14,735 nt of DNA, from NCBI GenBank assembly GCA_009908535.1, contig JAAAOD010000157.1, positions 1-14,735 on the forward strand, written 5' to 3'. A program made the translations under genes and the position numbers. This document shows, piece by piece, positions 14,028-14,735 of this stretch (positions are counted from its first letter, which is position 1; every line of letters starts with the position of its first letter). This DNA comes from Verrucomicrobiota bacterium. Its GTDB lineage: Bacteria > Verrucomicrobiota > Verrucomicrobiia > Opitutales > Oceanipulchritudinaceae. A model generated the notes under the pieces. The model searched no databases and was not told where the DNA came from. It worked only from the letters and a program-made list of their open reading frames with translations.

Positions 14028-14735
14028 CTACTGAAAGCCAAGGAGTTGGCCACCCTGAAAGACGAGCAAGGCCGTCAGCCAGGCGAAGGCGGACATGTAG
14101 GCAAACTGGAAAAGGGGCCACCGCCAGCTCGCGGTTTCCCTCCGCACCACCGCCACTGTGCTGACGCACTGCAGGGCAAAAACGAAGAAAATCAACACGC
14201 TCAGGCAGGTCAGCGGCGTAAAGAGCGGTTCACCGTTATCGCGCCGGGCGTTCCGGAAGGCTTCGACCAGGCTGGTATTTTCCTCTGCGTCGACCCGATA
14301 AATGATCGCCATCGTTGATACAAAAACCTCCCGCGCGGCAAAAGAGGCGATCACCCCGACCGTGATGCGCCAGTCATACCCGAGCGGGGCAAACACCGGT
14401 TCGAGCGCATGCCCCAACCGTCCGGCAAAGCTGTGCTCGAGCTTGCTGCTCTCCCGCGGCGGTGCCTCGGCGCCCGGCACCGCCTCCGCGACTACCTGGT
14501 TTTCCGGTCCCGCCAGCTCCGCAGGCCGCTCCTGCGGATAATTCATCAGGAACCACAGCACGATCGAGAGCGCGAAAATGATCGTTCCCGCCCGCTTCAG
14601 GAAGGCCATGGCCCGGTCCAGCATCTCGCGCACGACCGACCCGATCTGCGGTACCCGGTAGGACGGTAGTTCCATCACCATGGAAGGCGAAGGCCCGTGC
14701 AGGAGGGTCCGTCGGAAAAACCACGCGAAGACCAG
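14028..14735 (-). CDS. feoB: Ferrous iron transporter FeoB, C-terminal part
   Basis: The frame is open to the window edge; 235 C-terminal residues are visible and the GTPase domain lies beyond base 14735. The signature MELPSYRVPQ follows RTLLHGPSPS, as in FeoB's membrane domain. It is followed by a helix (KRAGTIIFALSIVLWFL), a soluble loop, and VGVIASFAAREVFVSTMAIIY. The segment FALQCVSTVAVVRRET, with its conserved Cys, precedes the last helices, ending WLTALLVFQGGQLLGFQ. FeoB moves Fe(II) across the inner membrane in a GTP-dependent way. The REVFVSTM and CVSTVAVVRRET segments are the conserved Gate/core motifs of the family. It heads the pair with the Cys-rich small protein. FeoA, if present, would lie further upstream outside the window. 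Confidence 0.95.
   Translation of the reverse strand: MVFAWFFRRTLLHGPSPSMVMELPSYRVPQIGSVVREMLDRAMAFLKRAGTIIFALSIVLWFLMNYPQERPAELAGPENQVVAEAVPGAEAPPRESSKLEHSFAGRLGHALEPVFAPLGYDWRITVGVIASFAAREVFVSTMAIIYRVDAEENTSLVEAFRNARRDNGEPLFTPLTCLSVLIFFVFALQCVSTVAVVRRETASWRWPLFQFAYMSAFAWLTALLVFQGGQLLGFQ

Overview
The window is a GC-rich, densely coded bacterial chromosome segment. It most resembles Verrucomicrobiota, probably the Opitutia (Opitutales/Puniceicoccales side). That placement is inference from content: the Gloeo/Verruco-type beta-propeller repeats, large secreted F5/8C-like and CAP proteins with aromatic-rich tails, a tandem-ACT protein beside leuCD, and an FeoB with a small Cys-rich partner. 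I see no rRNA, tRNA, CRISPR array, insertion sequence, phage gene or integrase.

Region 1 (1-2649, + strand) holds the 3' end of a pectate-lyase-like beta-helix protein, then a secreted esterase fused to seven propeller repeats; together they suggest polysaccharide processing. Region 2 (2656-7662) holds exported proteins of unclear role: a 752-aa discoidin-like protein (-), a PNPOx-fold flavin protein (+, cytoplasmic), and a divergent pair made of a CAP/SCP protein (-) and a small Trp/Tyr-rich secreted protein (+).

Region 3 (7669-11926, - strand) reads leuC > leuD > exbB > exbD > Gfo/Idh/MocA oxidoreductase. leuCD encodes isopropylmalate isomerase of leucine synthesis. exbBD encodes a proton-driven inner-membrane motor and follows leuD closely. 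A 180-bp spacer with direct repeats and hairpins separates exbD from the oxidoreductase. Upstream of leuC a possible 40-codon leader, rich in non-preferred Leu codons, overlaps the leuC start. A tandem-ACT protein is transcribed divergently from leuC and is a candidate amino-acid sensor.

Region 4 (12565-14735) holds a single-cluster ferredoxin (-), a rhomboid protease (+), and the end of a ferrous-iron uptake operon: a small Cys-rich membrane protein and the C-terminal part of FeoB, which runs off the window edge.

Four of the five convergent gene pairs are separated by only 5-10 bp, so little room is left for dedicated terminators. The most interesting items are the leuC leader ORF, the esterase-propeller fusion, the repeat-bearing spacer at 8701-8880, and the divergent secreted pair around 6924-7023.
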